64,000 bases of DNA, from the NCBI RefSeq assembly GCF_024756235.1, contig NZ_JANUGY010000001.1, positions 744,001-808,000 on the forward strand. Reading direction: 5' to 3'. Both the position numbers and the translations under genes were made by a program. This DNA is from Massilia kyonggiensis. GTDB taxonomy: Bacteria > Pseudomonadota > Gammaproteobacteria > Burkholderiales > Burkholderiaceae_D. Under the pieces are notes generated by a model, which ran no database searches, was not told where the DNA came from, and was given only the letters and a program-made list of their open reading frames with translations. Within the stretch, counting starts at the first letter, position 1; every line of letters begins with the position of its first letter. Positions 37,060 to 45,644 of the stretch are shown piece by piece.

Positions 37060-38154
37060 TCAGTGTTTTTTGTGCCAAATCAGCCAGCGCGGCGACTTGA
37101 ATCTCACGATACGCGCGTACAACCATACGTAGCTGATAATGAACAACAGGCAGAAGAATATCAGGATTCCCGTATTCCGCCAGAACACAGTTGCGGGGAT
37201 AACGGCCGTGAGGGAAAACAGCCACAGGTATGGCGAGGTGCGCGCATTCCTTTTCATGAGTGCGCGGGCCTCTTTGCGACCAACGGTCCATTGGACGATG
37301 CGCCGGAAAATCAGGCTGTGCAGGTGGATTCCATCCGGCATTGTAGGAGATTTCCCACGCACAAACATCCGCCGATAAACGGAAAATATGGTTTCGAATG
37401 CCGGATAAATCAGCAGTAAAGCGGCATACCACGTCGATACCTGCGGATTGCGCATCACGAGCAGCAGGGCCAGCTCGCCCAGCATGAATCCAATGAAATA
37501 AGCGCCCCCGTCGCCGAGGAAGATGAGGCCGACGGGATAATTCCACACGAGGAAACCGGCCGTCGCGCCCGCCACCGTCAGCGCGGACACCAGCACGAAC
37601 ATGTCGCCCACCTGCCAGCCCACGTAGGCGAGCGACAGCAGCATGAAGATCGTGACGACGCTGGCCAGGCCATTGAACCCGTCGATGATATTCACCGCGT
37701 TCGCAATGCCGGCGACGGCCAGTACGGTAAGCGGCAATATCAGCCACAGCGAATCGAGGTTCCAACTGACGAAAGGCATATCGAGGCGGGCGATTTTCGC
37801 ATCCAGCACGAGATAGCCGAGGAACGCGGCGGCCATCGTCAAAATCAGGCGGCGCGAGGGACGCACCTTGCCCGTATAGTCTTCGACGATACCGCCGGCG
37901 AATGCGATCCCCGAACATCCCAGCAGCCAGACCAGCCAATAACCGAGGTCGGGCACGCGCCATACGGAAATGCCGGCGCTCAAGGCCACCGCGAGGAAGA
38001 TCGGCAATCCGCCAATCCGCGCCACCGCATGCAGATGGACCTTCTGCACGCCGTCGAAATTATTGTCGAGTGCGGGGCCGTGCAATTTCGAATGCTTGAC
38101 GACGAGGAGCGTCAGGAGCGCGGACACGACAAAACTTACGATGAAGGAAAACAT
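37060..38154 (-). CDS. Polyprenyl-phosphate sugar-1-phosphate transferase (WecA/WbpL-like)
   Basis: A 364-residue integral membrane enzyme of the MraY/WecA superfamily with about 10-11 helices. Superfamily signatures are HAVARIGGLPIFLAVAL, the NIIDGFNGLASVV Mg2+/lipid site, FLGDGGAYFIGFMLGEL and the His-rich loop HLHSLIFRRIV. It adds a sugar-1-phosphate, probably an N-acetylhexosamine, to undecaprenyl phosphate, starting O-antigen or exopolysaccharide synthesis. The start is given at the ATG (38154); a TTG at 38190 is possible, and neither has a clear ribosome-binding site. The specific substrate is not readable. Confidence 0.85.
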   Translation of the reverse strand: MFSFIVSFVVSALLTLLVVKHSKLHGPALDNNFDGVQKVHLHAVARIGGLPIFLAVALSAGISVWRVPDLGYWLVWLLGCSGIAFAGGIVEDYTGKVRPSRRLILTMAAAFLGYLVLDAKIARLDMPFVSWNLDSLWLILPLTVLAVAGIANAVNIIDGFNGLASVVTIFMLLSLAYVGWQVGDMFVLVSALTVAGATAGFLVWNYPVGLIFLGDGGAYFIGFMLGELALLLVMRNPQVSTWYAALLLIYPAFETIFSVYRRMFVRGKSPTMPDGIHLHSLIFRRIVQWTVGRKEARALMKRNARTSPYLWLFSLTAVIPATVFWRNTGILIFFCLLFIISYVWLYARIVRFKSPRWLIWHKKH

Positions 38155-38583
38155 TTTATTATTTTTTAAATGCAACCCTGCGGATGGCAATCGCAGGGCC
38201 GAGGGAATAGGTGGTCATGCGAAATTCACGCCGACGTCCGCCCTTGCCAACAATCCATTGTACCGGATTAGTCCACGGCAAACCGGACCTGGGCAGTGTA
38301 CGCGCGTAGGTCTCGACTTGATTGAGGAATTACGAAATACCGAAACTTTGACTGAGGAGCAAGACAATTTACAATCGGTAATGCGTGCAGCCGGGCCCGC
38401 CGCGCGAAACCCGTGGGAATCCATTTGGGAACCTCTAAAAACCGTCGCGAGCGGCCGCAATGCGGTTCGAGAAGCGCAGCTGTACGAGGAGTACAGCGAG
38501 CATCGCAGGACCGCAGTGCAACGCGCAGCAGGTTTTTTGACGTTACCATTAGTATCGATTCTGCAAAAATGAATGTGAGCGAG
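38155..38583. other. 429-bp region with no assigned gene
   Basis: It lies between the transferase gene and apaH, which are divergent. Frames are open on both strands, but none has a plausible start with a ribosome-binding site or a recognisable domain. A 7-bp stem GCTGTAC-GAGGA-GTACAGC sits at 38479-38497. The base composition is not strongly shifted. It probably holds the two promoters; part of it may be a decayed gene. Confidence 0.4.
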
Positions 38584-39429
38584 ATGAAAACCTATGTAAT
38601 CGGCGACCTGCAAGGGTGCGCCCATGAAGCCGGCCTGCTGCTGGATCGCATCGGCGCGACCGCCGGGCCGGACGCGCGCATCCTGTTCGTCGGCGACCTG
38701 ATCAATCGCGGTCCCGACTCCCTCAGTGCGCTGCGCCGCATGAAGGCGCTGGCGGAAGCGAGCGATGGCCGCGTCGACGCCCTGCTCGGCAACCACGACC
38801 TGCACCTGCTGGCCGTGGCCGTCGGCGCCCAGAAGATGAGCCGGTCGGATACGCTGGACGAGATCCTGGCCGCGCCCGACCGCGACGCGCTGATCGACTG
38901 GCTGCGCCGCCGCCCCCTTGCCATGTTCGTCGACGCGCACCTGCTGGTGCATGCGGGCGTGGCACCGCAGTGGACGGCCGCGCAGACGATGGCGCTGGCG
39001 GCCGAAGTGGAGGCTGTGCTGCGCGGCGACCAATGGATCGATTTCCTCGGCCAGATGTACGGCAACGAACCGGACCGCTGGGACGATAGCCTGACGGGCA
39101 TCGCCCGCCTGCGCTGCATCGTCAACGCGCTCACGCGCATGCGCCTGTGCTGGCCGGACGGCCGCATGGATTTCCATCACAAGGAAAGCGACAAGGGCCC
39201 GGAAGGCACCGATCTGCAGCCGTGGTTCGACCTGCCCGGCCGCCGCACACTTGACGTCACCGTCGTGTTCGGACACTGGTCCGCGCTGGGGCTCGTGCTG
39301 CGGCCGAATCTCGTGGGGCTGGACAGCGGCTGCGTATGGGGCGGCAAGCTGACGGCCGTGTGCCTGGATGACCGGTCGTTGTTGCAGGTGGATTGTCCCG
39401 AATACCGGGAGCACAGCGGGAAGAAGTAA
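38584..39429 (+). CDS. apaH: Symmetrical bis(5'-nucleosyl)-tetraphosphatase
   Basis: A 281-residue calcineurin-like phosphoesterase that hydrolyses Ap4A to two ADP. Motifs in order are [41 protein letters not shown] and [11 protein letters not shown]. The length fits E. coli ApaH. The frame is open upstream; MKTYVIGD (ATG 38584) is the natural start, with ATG 38569 as an alternative. It is convergent with the acyltransferase gene and abuts it (39429/39430). Confidence 0.95.
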   Translation: MKTYVIGDLQGCAHEAGLLLDRIGATAGPDARILFVGDLINRGPDSLSALRRMKALAEASDGRVDALLGNHDLHLLAVAVGAQKMSRSDTLDEILAAPDRDALIDWLRRRPLAMFVDAHLLVHAGVAPQWTAAQTMALAAEVEAVLRGDQWIDFLGQMYGNEPDRWDDSLTGIARLRCIVNALTRMRLCWPDGRMDFHHKESDKGPEGTDLQPWFDLPGRRTLDVTVVFGHWSALGLVLRPNLVGLDSGCVWGGKLTAVCLDDRSLLQVDCPEYREHSGKK

Positions 39430-40164
39430 TCAGCCCTGCGCCAGCGCCCGGGCGATCGCATCATGCGCCGCCTGCGCCAGCTCGCGCCGGTGCGCGCCCG
39501 CCGCCGGGATCGGCGCGAGACACGCCAGCCGCGCGACGACCGGCTCTCCCCCCAGGATGCGCACGATGCTGTCGACGAACGTCGTCTCGCCCGTGTAGTC
39601 GACGGACGGATGCCACGCGCCGCCCGCGTCGACATAGGCCAGCGCGACCGGCTGCACGGGCACGGCGGCGTCGATGGCCGCTTCGAACAGGTTCGCATGG
39701 AACGGCAGCACCGTGCCCTGGCTGGCCGTCGTCCCCTCCGGGAAGAACGCCACGCGGCGGCGCCGGCCGAGCGCCTCCACGAGGCCTTTGAAAATGTGGC
39801 GCAGGTCGCGCCGGTTGCCGCGCGCGATGAACACGGTGCCCGCCTGCGCGACGAGCCAGCCGACGACGGGCCAGGCGCGGATCTCGGCCTTGGCCACGAA
39901 GCGGCACGGGTGCACGGCATTGATGACGAAGATGTCGAGCCACGAGATGTGGTTCGCGACGATGAGGGCGTGCGCCAGCGAGTCCTCGCCCGGCACGCGC
40001 TCGAGGCGCACGCGGCAGATGCCCAGCAGGCGCGCCGACCAGCGCTGGATCAGGCGCTCGCGCAGGGGGTCACCCGCCCAGGGGAACACGAGGGCGCAGG
40101 TGGCCAGGCCCTGGACGAGGTGGAGGACGAGGCGCACGAGGCGCCACGCAAGCCGGATCTTCAA
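39430..40164 (-). CDS. Lysophospholipid acyltransferase (PlsC/LPLAT)
   Basis: A 244-residue LPLAT-family acyltransferase. The catalytic box NHISWLD (H-x4-D) and FPEGTTAS are present, with a hydrophobic N-terminal segment (LVLHLVQGLATCALVFPW). It starts with TTG directly after the pyrC-like stop (TGATTG), so it belongs to the pyr operon transcript. The substrate is not readable. It is a second PlsC-type gene besides the one at 30468. Confidence 0.9.
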   Translation of the reverse strand: MKIRLAWRLVRLVLHLVQGLATCALVFPWAGDPLRERLIQRWSARLLGICRVRLERVPGEDSLAHALIVANHISWLDIFVINAVHPCRFVAKAEIRAWPVVGWLVAQAGTVFIARGNRRDLRHIFKGLVEALGRRRRVAFFPEGTTASQGTVLPFHANLFEAAIDAAVPVQPVALAYVDAGGAWHPSVDYTGETTFVDSIVRILGGEPVVARLACLAPIPAAGAHRRELAQAAHDAIARALAQG

Positions 40165-41463
40165 TCAGCGTTCGAACGCGACGTGGCCGGCGACGATCGT
40201 CGCCTTCACCTGGCCCGCCAGTTCGTAGCCGAGGAACGGCGTGTGCTTGCCCTGGCTCGCGAGGGCGGCCGCGTTGACGGTCCAGCGCGTGTCCGGATCG
40301 AACAGCACGACGTCCGCGCTTGCGCCCTGCGCCAGCGTGCCGGCGGACAGGCCCGCCGTGCGCGCCGGATCGCTCGTGATCTTCGCCAGCGCGGTCGACA
40401 GCGCCTTCGCACTCATTGTCGCATCCTGGCCCTGCTCGGCCGCCCATTTCAGCATCAGCGCCAGCAGCAGTTCCAGGCCGGTGGCGCCGGGCGACGCCTC
40501 CGCGAACGGCAGCAGTTTCTCGTCGTCGTCGACCGGGGTGTGGTCCGAGCAGACGGCGTCCACGGTGCCGTCCTGGACGGCCGCGCGGATCGCGTCGCGG
40601 TCGCGCTGGCTGCGCAGCGGCGGCGTGAGGCGCGCGTTGGAATCGAAGAAGCCGATGTCGGCATCCGTCATGTGCAGGTGGTGCACGCCGACGTCGCACG
40701 TGACCGGCAGACCTTCCTTCTTGGCGGCGCGGATCAGGTCCAGCGCGGCGGCGGACGAGATGCGGCACAGGTGCACGCGCGCACCGGAGGCGCGCATCAG
40801 TTCGAAGATCGTGTGCAGCGCGATCGTCTCGGACATCACGGGCACGCCGGACAGGCCCAGGCGCGACGCCAGCGGACCGCTATGGGCGACGCCGCCGCGG
40901 CCGATGTACGGGTCCTGCGGGCGCAGCCACACGGTGTACCCAAACGTCTTTGCGTACTGCATGGCGCGCAGCAGCACGGTGGTGTCGGTGATCGGTTCCT
41001 CGGCCTGCGCGAAGCCGATGCAGCCGGCTTCCGTGAGTTCGGCCATCTCGGTCAGCGCCTTGCCCTTCAGGCCGACCGTCAGCGCGCCCAGCGGATGCAC
41101 GTTGGCCTGGTTCAGCAGGCGCGCGCGGTGCTTGAGCATTTCGACGAGGCCCGGCTCGTCCAGCACGGGGTCGGTGTCGGGCGGGCACACGAGCGTCGTC
41201 ACGCCGCCCTGCACCGCAGCCTGCATTTCCGATTCCAGCGTGGCCTTGTATTCATAGCCCGGCTCGCGCAGGCGGGCCGAGAGGTCGACGAGACCCGGCG
41301 CGACGACGAGGCCCGCGGCGTCGATCGTGCGCGCGGCCGTGAAGCCCTGCGGTGCGTTGCCGATGCCGGCGATCTTGCCGTCGGCGATGTAGAGGTCCTG
41401 GACGGCGTCGAGGCCGGCCGACGGGTCGATCAGGCGCCCGTTCTTGATGTGCAAATTCGTCAT
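40165..41463 (-). CDS. Non-catalytic dihydroorotase-like protein (PyrC'/PyrX)
   Basis: A 432-residue type I dihydroorotase fold, but the metal-binding HxH of the active enzyme (normally DLHVHLREPG) reads [10 protein letters not shown]. The ligands at residues 62 and 64 are Ser and Arg. Other family blocks persist, such as [29 protein letters not shown] and [12 protein letters not shown]. In Pseudomonas and relatives such a pseudo-dihydroorotase is a structural subunit of the aspartate transcarbamoylase PyrB; that role is inferred here from the same layout. It overlaps pyrB by 4 bases (ATGA). A real dihydroorotase must exist elsewhere. Confidence 0.93.
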   Translation of the reverse strand: MTNLHIKNGRLIDPSAGLDAVQDLYIADGKIAGIGNAPQGFTAARTIDAAGLVVAPGLVDLSARLREPGYEYKATLESEMQAAVQGGVTTLVCPPDTDPVLDEPGLVEMLKHRARLLNQANVHPLGALTVGLKGKALTEMAELTEAGCIGFAQAEEPITDTTVLLRAMQYAKTFGYTVWLRPQDPYIGRGGVAHSGPLASRLGLSGVPVMSETIALHTIFELMRASGARVHLCRISSAAALDLIRAAKKEGLPVTCDVGVHHLHMTDADIGFFDSNARLTPPLRSQRDRDAIRAAVQDGTVDAVCSDHTPVDDDEKLLPFAEASPGATGLELLLALMLKWAAEQGQDATMSAKALSTALAKITSDPARTAGLSAGTLAQGASADVVLFDPDTRWTVNAAALASQGKHTPFLGYELAGQVKATIVAGHVAFER

Positions 41464-42425
41464 GCGTGACTTCCAGCCAGAATACTCATAACCGCCATAC
41501 GGACGGCGATACCGAAGGTGACCTGGGGCAAAATCACGGCCTGGGCGCCGTCCGCCACGGCCGAATCGATCTCCACGCCGCGGTTCATCGGGCCCGGGTG
41601 CATGACGATGGCGTCCGGCTTCGCAAGGGCCAGGCGCTCAGGCGTCAGGCCGTAGCTCTTGAAATACTCGCCGGCCGACGGCAGCAGCGCGCCCGACATG
41701 CGCTCGTTCTGCAGGCGCAGCATGATGATCACGTCGACGTCCTTCAGGCCCTCGTCCATGTTCGTGAACACGCGCACGCCCATCTGTTCCAGGCCGCCCG
41801 GCAGCAGCGTGTGCGGGCCGATGGCGCGCACTTCCGGCACGCCCAGCGTCGTCAGCGCGTGGATGTCCGAACGGGCCACGCGGCTGTGCAGGATGTCGCC
41901 GACGATGGCCACGCGCAGGTTCGTGAAATCCTTCTTGTAATGCCGGATCGTGTACATGTCGAGCAGGCCCTGCGTCGGGTGCGCGTGGCGGCCGTCGCCC
42001 GCGTTCACCACGTGCACGTGGTTCTGCTGCGTGTCGTTCAGGTGCTTGGCGATCAGGTACGGCGCGCCCGACTGCGCGTGGCGCACGACGAACATGTCGG
42101 CGTGCATGGCCGAGAGGTTGTCGATCGTGTCCAGCAGCGATTCGCCCTTGCTCGTCGACGAGGCGGCGATGTTCAGGTTGATGACGTCGGCCGACAGGCG
42201 CTTCGACGCGATCTCGAACGTCGTGCGCGTGCGCGTCGAGTTTTCGAAGAACAGGTTGAAGACGCTTTTCCCGCGCATCAGCGGCACCTTCTTGACCTCG
42301 CGGTCGGAGATGCTCACGAAGCTCGAGGCGGTGTCGAGGATGTGGTTGATGATGGCCTTGGGCAGTCCCTCGATGGTAAGGAGGTGCTGCAGTTCGCCGT
42401 TCTTGTTCAGTTGCGGGTTATGCAT
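41460..42425 (-). CDS. pyrB: Aspartate carbamoyltransferase catalytic chain
   Basis: A 321-residue enzyme for the first committed step of pyrimidine synthesis, carbamoyl phosphate + aspartate. The carbamoyl-phosphate loop [24 protein letters not shown] and [14 protein letters not shown] are present. The length is that of the Pseudomonas-type protein that pairs with a pseudo-dihydroorotase. The ATG at 42425 lies 8 bp inside pyrR. The frame is open further upstream within pyrR but the family starts [10 protein letters not shown]. Confidence 0.97.
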   Translation of the reverse strand: MHNPQLNKNGELQHLLTIEGLPKAIINHILDTASSFVSISDREVKKVPLMRGKSVFNLFFENSTRTRTTFEIASKRLSADVINLNIAASSTSKGESLLDTIDNLSAMHADMFVVRHAQSGAPYLIAKHLNDTQQNHVHVVNAGDGRHAHPTQGLLDMYTIRHYKKDFTNLRVAIVGDILHSRVARSDIHALTTLGVPEVRAIGPHTLLPGGLEQMGVRVFTNMDEGLKDVDVIIMLRLQNERMSGALLPSAGEYFKSYGLTPERLALAKPDAIVMHPGPMNRGVEIDSAVADGAQAVILPQVTFGIAVRMAVMSILAGSHA

Positions 42426-42948
42426 TGTCGTCTTCGATCGTGAGCGAGAGTTGGCCGCCCTCTGCGCGCGACAGCGCGAGCGAGCGGCCTGGTTGCAGCT
42501 GGGCGTGCGCGCCGACGAAATCGGCCGCCACCGGCAGTTCGCGGCCGCCGCGGTCCGCCAGCGCGGCCAGCATGATACGTTGCGGACGGCCAAAATCGAA
42601 CAGCACGTTGATCGCGGCGCGCACCGTGCGGCCGGTGTACAGCACGTCGTCGACGAGCACGATGTTCGCGCCGTCGACGTTGAATTCGATCCGGGTCGGC
42701 TTCACGTCCGGATGCAGGCCCTTGCGGGCATAGTCGTCGCGGTAGAACGAGACGTCGATGAAGCCCAGGCGGGATTGCAGGCCCAGGTCGGCGGCGAGAC
42801 GCTCCGCGAGCCAGGCGCCGCCCGAGTGGATGCCGACGATGGCGGCATCCGGCACGCCCGCGAGACCCGCGCGCACCTGCGCGAGCAGGTCGCGGTACAG
42901 GGCCTCGGCGTCGAACGCCCCGTCCGCGTCGTTAATATGAGTTGGCAT
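42418..42948 (-). CDS. pyrR: PyrR bifunctional regulator / uracil phosphoribosyltransferase-like protein
   Basis: A 176-residue PRPP-binding protein of the PyrR family with the PRPP loop [16 protein letters not shown]. In Gram-positives PyrR regulates the pyr operon; in proteobacteria it is typically located before pyrB, as here. The start at ATG 42948 (MPTHINDAD) overlaps the end of ruvX by 17 bp. A TTG 9 bp earlier is possible. No attenuator can be read with confidence. Confidence 0.93.
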   Translation of the reverse strand: MPTHINDADGAFDAEALYRDLLAQVRAGLAGVPDAAIVGIHSGGAWLAERLAADLGLQSRLGFIDVSFYRDDYARKGLHPDVKPTRIEFNVDGANIVLVDDVLYTGRTVRAAINVLFDFGRPQRIMLAALADRGGRELPVAADFVGAHAQLQPGRSLALSRAEGGQLSLTIEDDNA

Positions 42949-43327
42949 GATCGTCAAAATATTGTTGCAAAATGATGGCGGCGGCCTTGGCGTCGATGAT
43001 CTCGCCGCGCTTGGCGGGAATGACGGCCGACGAATAGCGCTCGTCGACGAGTTCGACGGGCAGGTTGAAGCGGCCGTTCAGTTGATTCGCGAAGCGGCGC
43101 GCACGCAGGGTCATGTCGTGTTCTGCGCCGTCCGGATGGCGCGGCTCGCCCACGACGAGGCGCGCGGGGCGCCATTGTTCGATCAGGTCGCCGATGACCT
43201 TGAAGCGGCTCGCATTGTCGACCGCCTTGATGACGGACAGCGGTTGCGCCTGTCCCGTCAGGGTATTCCCCATGGCGATCCCGATGCGCTTGATGCCGAA
43301 GTCGAAGCCTAGAACGATGTCGACCAT
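42932..43327 (-). CDS. ruvX: Holliday junction resolvase-like protein RuvX/YqgF
   Basis: A 131-residue RNase H-fold nuclease of the YqgF/RuvX family with the Mg2+ Asp in VLGFDFGIKRIGIAMGN and ELVDERYSSAVI near the C-terminus. In E. coli the protein is needed for 16S rRNA 5' processing. ATG 43327 is chosen; a TTG at 43357 would extend it by 10 residues toward yqgE. It overlaps pyrR at its 3' end. Confidence 0.93.
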   Translation of the reverse strand: MVDIVLGFDFGIKRIGIAMGNTLTGQAQPLSVIKAVDNASRFKVIGDLIEQWRPARLVVGEPRHPDGAEHDMTLRARRFANQLNGRFNLPVELVDERYSSAVIPAKRGEIIDAKAAAIILQQYFDDHANSY

Positions 43328-43360
43328 TACCTGCGTCGACTCCGGGTTGTTTCGCAATGA

Positions 43361-44023
43361 TCAAGCATGACCGGCCTCGGAAGCCAGCATGAGGGGATCG
43401 ATCCCCAGCAGCTTGATGGCCGCGTTGTAGCGTTCCTCGATCGGCAGGTCGAACAGCACGCGCGCGTCGGCGCTCACCGTGAGCCAGCCGTTGCGGGCGA
43501 TCTCTTCTTCCAGCTGCCCCGGGCTCCAGCCGGCATAGCCGATCGAGACGAGCATGCGGCGCGGGCCGGTGCCGTTCGCCACGGCTTCCAGCACGTCGAT
43601 CGACGTCGTGAACGCGACGTCGTCGGTGACGGAGAGCGACGAGGAATAGCGGCCGCCGGGCGAATGCAGCACGAAGCCGCGGTCGTCCTGGACCGGGCCG
43701 CCGAACATGATCGGCTCGTCCTCGACGCTGGCGCGCAGCCCTTCCGCCACTTTCAGGTCGATGCGGTCGAACAGCACGTCCATCGTCATGTCCGTCGGCT
43801 TGTTGATGACGACGCCGAGCACGCCCTTCTCGTTGTGCTCGCAGATATACACGACAGTGCCGCCGAAGATTGGATCATTCATGGACGGCATGGCAATCAG
43901 GAAATGATTAGCCAGGTTCAGCTGTGACGTGGATGCGCTCAACGTGCCGAGGAGGGGCGTGTCTTCCTGGGGCATCCCGGGCATGGTTAGAGGCTTGCCG
44001 ACCTTACTTTTTTTCATGCTCAT
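43361..44023 (-). CDS. YqgE/AlgH family (DUF179) protein
   Basis: A 220-residue protein. The YqgE/AlgH signatures are LANHFLIAMPSMNDPIFGGTVVYICEH, INKPTDM and GGPVQDDRGFVLHSP. Its function is uncertain (linked to alginate regulation in Pseudomonas). It is the first gene of yqgE-ruvX-pyrR-pyrB-pyrC', an order conserved in Burkholderiales and Pseudomonas. It is divergent from phrB across 172 bp. Confidence 0.93.
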   Translation of the reverse strand: MSMKKSKVGKPLTMPGMPQEDTPLLGTLSASTSQLNLANHFLIAMPSMNDPIFGGTVVYICEHNEKGVLGVVINKPTDMTMDVLFDRIDLKVAEGLRASVEDEPIMFGGPVQDDRGFVLHSPGGRYSSSLSVTDDVAFTTSIDVLEAVANGTGPRRMLVSIGYAGWSPGQLEEEIARNGWLTVSADARVLFDLPIEERYNAAIKLLGIDPLMLASEAGHA

Positions 44024-44195
44024 ACTCTCTGTTGGCTCACTCTCCGGGTTTACCGCGGTATCTGATGCTGAAAAGCTGGACTTTTCGCTAGTTTACACCG
44101 AATTGCCCGACCGGCCACGGAAGCCGCTCGGCGGGGCAAACCTGAGAGATGGTAGACAGTAAAATTCTGGACTGCATTGACTCAACACACAGAAG

Positions 44196-45644
44196 ATGAC
44201 TCTGAGAAACTCCCTGGTCTGGTTCCGGCGCGATTTGCGCGTGGACGATCATGCCGCGCTGCATCACGCCCTGCTCTCCTCACGCCGGGTGGTTGGCGTG
44301 TTCGTGTTCGATACGGACATCCTGGCCGGCCTGCCGTCCGACGACCGGCGAGTTCAATTTCTGCTCGACAGCGTGCGCGAGCTGGATGCGCGCCTGCATG
44401 CAATGGGAGGTTATCTCATCGTGCGGCACGGGCGCGCCACGCAGGTGATCCCGGCGCTGGCGGCCGAACTGGATGCGGAATCCGTGTTCGCCAACCGCGA
44501 CTACGAACCGCAGGCCATCGCCCGCGACCGCGCCGTGCAGGACGCCCTGCGCGCGGCCGGGCGCAGCCTGCAGACGTTCAAGGATCAGGTCATCTTCGAA
44601 CAGGACGAGGTATTGACGCTGGCCGGCGGCCCCTATTCCGTCTTCACGCCGTACAGGAACGCGTGGCTGAAACGCCTCGCGCGCGAGCCGGAGGCGCTGC
44701 GGCCGTACGAAACGGCGCCCCACGCCGGCGCGCTCGCGCCGCCGCCCGCGGAGCACGCCCTGCCCGCGCTCGCGGATCTCGGCTTCGTCCGGAACGCCGC
44801 ACCCATCGCGCATCCCGGCATGTCGGGCGCGGAGACACTGCTGGCGCAGTTCGGCGAGCGCCTCGCCCGCTACGACCACGACCGCGACTTCCCGGCACTC
44901 GACGCGACGTCGCGCCTGTCGATCCACCTGCGCTTCGGCACGCTCTCCGTGCGCCGCCTCGTCGCGCTGCTGCAGGAACGCATCGCCGACGGCAGCGGCG
45001 GCCCGGGTGCGCCCGTGTGGCTGTCGGAACTGATCTGGCGCGAGTTCTACATGATGATCCTGGCGCGCCATCCGCGCGTCGTCACGCAATCGTTCAAGGC
45101 CGCCTTCGATGCCGTCGCGTGGGATGACGGGCCGGATGCGGATGCATTGTTCGATGCCTGGTGCGCGGGCCGCACGGGCTACCCGCTCGTCGACGCCGCG
45201 ATGCTGCAGCTGGAACGGACGGGTTTCATGCACAACCGCCTGCGCATGGTGACGGCCAGCTTTTTGACCAAGGACCTCGGGATCGACTGGCGGCGCGGCG
45301 AGCGCTGGTTCGCGCTGAAACTGAACGATTACGAACTGGCGTCGAACAACGGCGGCTGGCAATGGGCGGCGTCGACGGGATGCGACGCGCAGCCGTGGTT
45401 CCGCATCTTCAATCCGGTCACGCAGTCGAAGCGGTTCGATCCGGACGGCGCATTCATCCGGCAATACCTGCCGCAGCTGGCCGGCTTGAGCGAGGCTGCC
45501 ATTCATGCGCCGTGGCTGGCGAAGCCGGAGGTGTTACAGAAGGCCGGCGTCGTGCTGGGGAAGGATTATCCGCTGCCGGTGGTGGACCACGAGGATGCGC
45601 GGGAGAAGACGCTGGCGCGGTTCAAGGCGATCCGCGCCGCGTAG
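44196..45644 (+). CDS. phrB: Deoxyribodipyrimidine photolyase
   Basis: A 482-residue cryptochrome/photolyase. The N-terminal antenna-binding Rossmann domain starts LVWFRRDLRVDDHAALHHAL. The C-terminal FAD domain has LIWREFYMMIL, GYPLVDAAMLQL, HNRLRMVTASFL, then NNGGWQWAASTGCDAQPWFRIFNP, where the Trp electron-transfer residues lie. It repairs UV pyrimidine dimers using light. The stop at 45644 abuts the stop of chpA at 45645, so the genes are convergent with no spacer. Confidence 0.97.
   Translation: MTLRNSLVWFRRDLRVDDHAALHHALLSSRRVVGVFVFDTDILAGLPSDDRRVQFLLDSVRELDARLHAMGGYLIVRHGRATQVIPALAAELDAESVFANRDYEPQAIARDRAVQDALRAAGRSLQTFKDQVIFEQDEVLTLAGGPYSVFTPYRNAWLKRLAREPEALRPYETAPHAGALAPPPAEHALPALADLGFVRNAAPIAHPGMSGAETLLAQFGERLARYDHDRDFPALDATSRLSIHLRFGTLSVRRLVALLQERIADGSGGPGAPVWLSELIWREFYMMILARHPRVVTQSFKAAFDAVAWDDGPDADALFDAWCAGRTGYPLVDAAMLQLERTGFMHNRLRMVTASFLTKDLGIDWRRGERWFALKLNDYELASNNGGWQWAASTGCDAQPWFRIFNPVTQSKRFDPDGAFIRQYLPQLAGLSEAAIHAPWLAKPEVLQKAGVVLGKDYPLPVVDHEDAREKTLARFKAIRAA

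Noticed and set aside
38413..38583. N-terminal extension of apaH.
   Set aside because: ApaH homologues start at MKTYVIGD; the extension has no family support.
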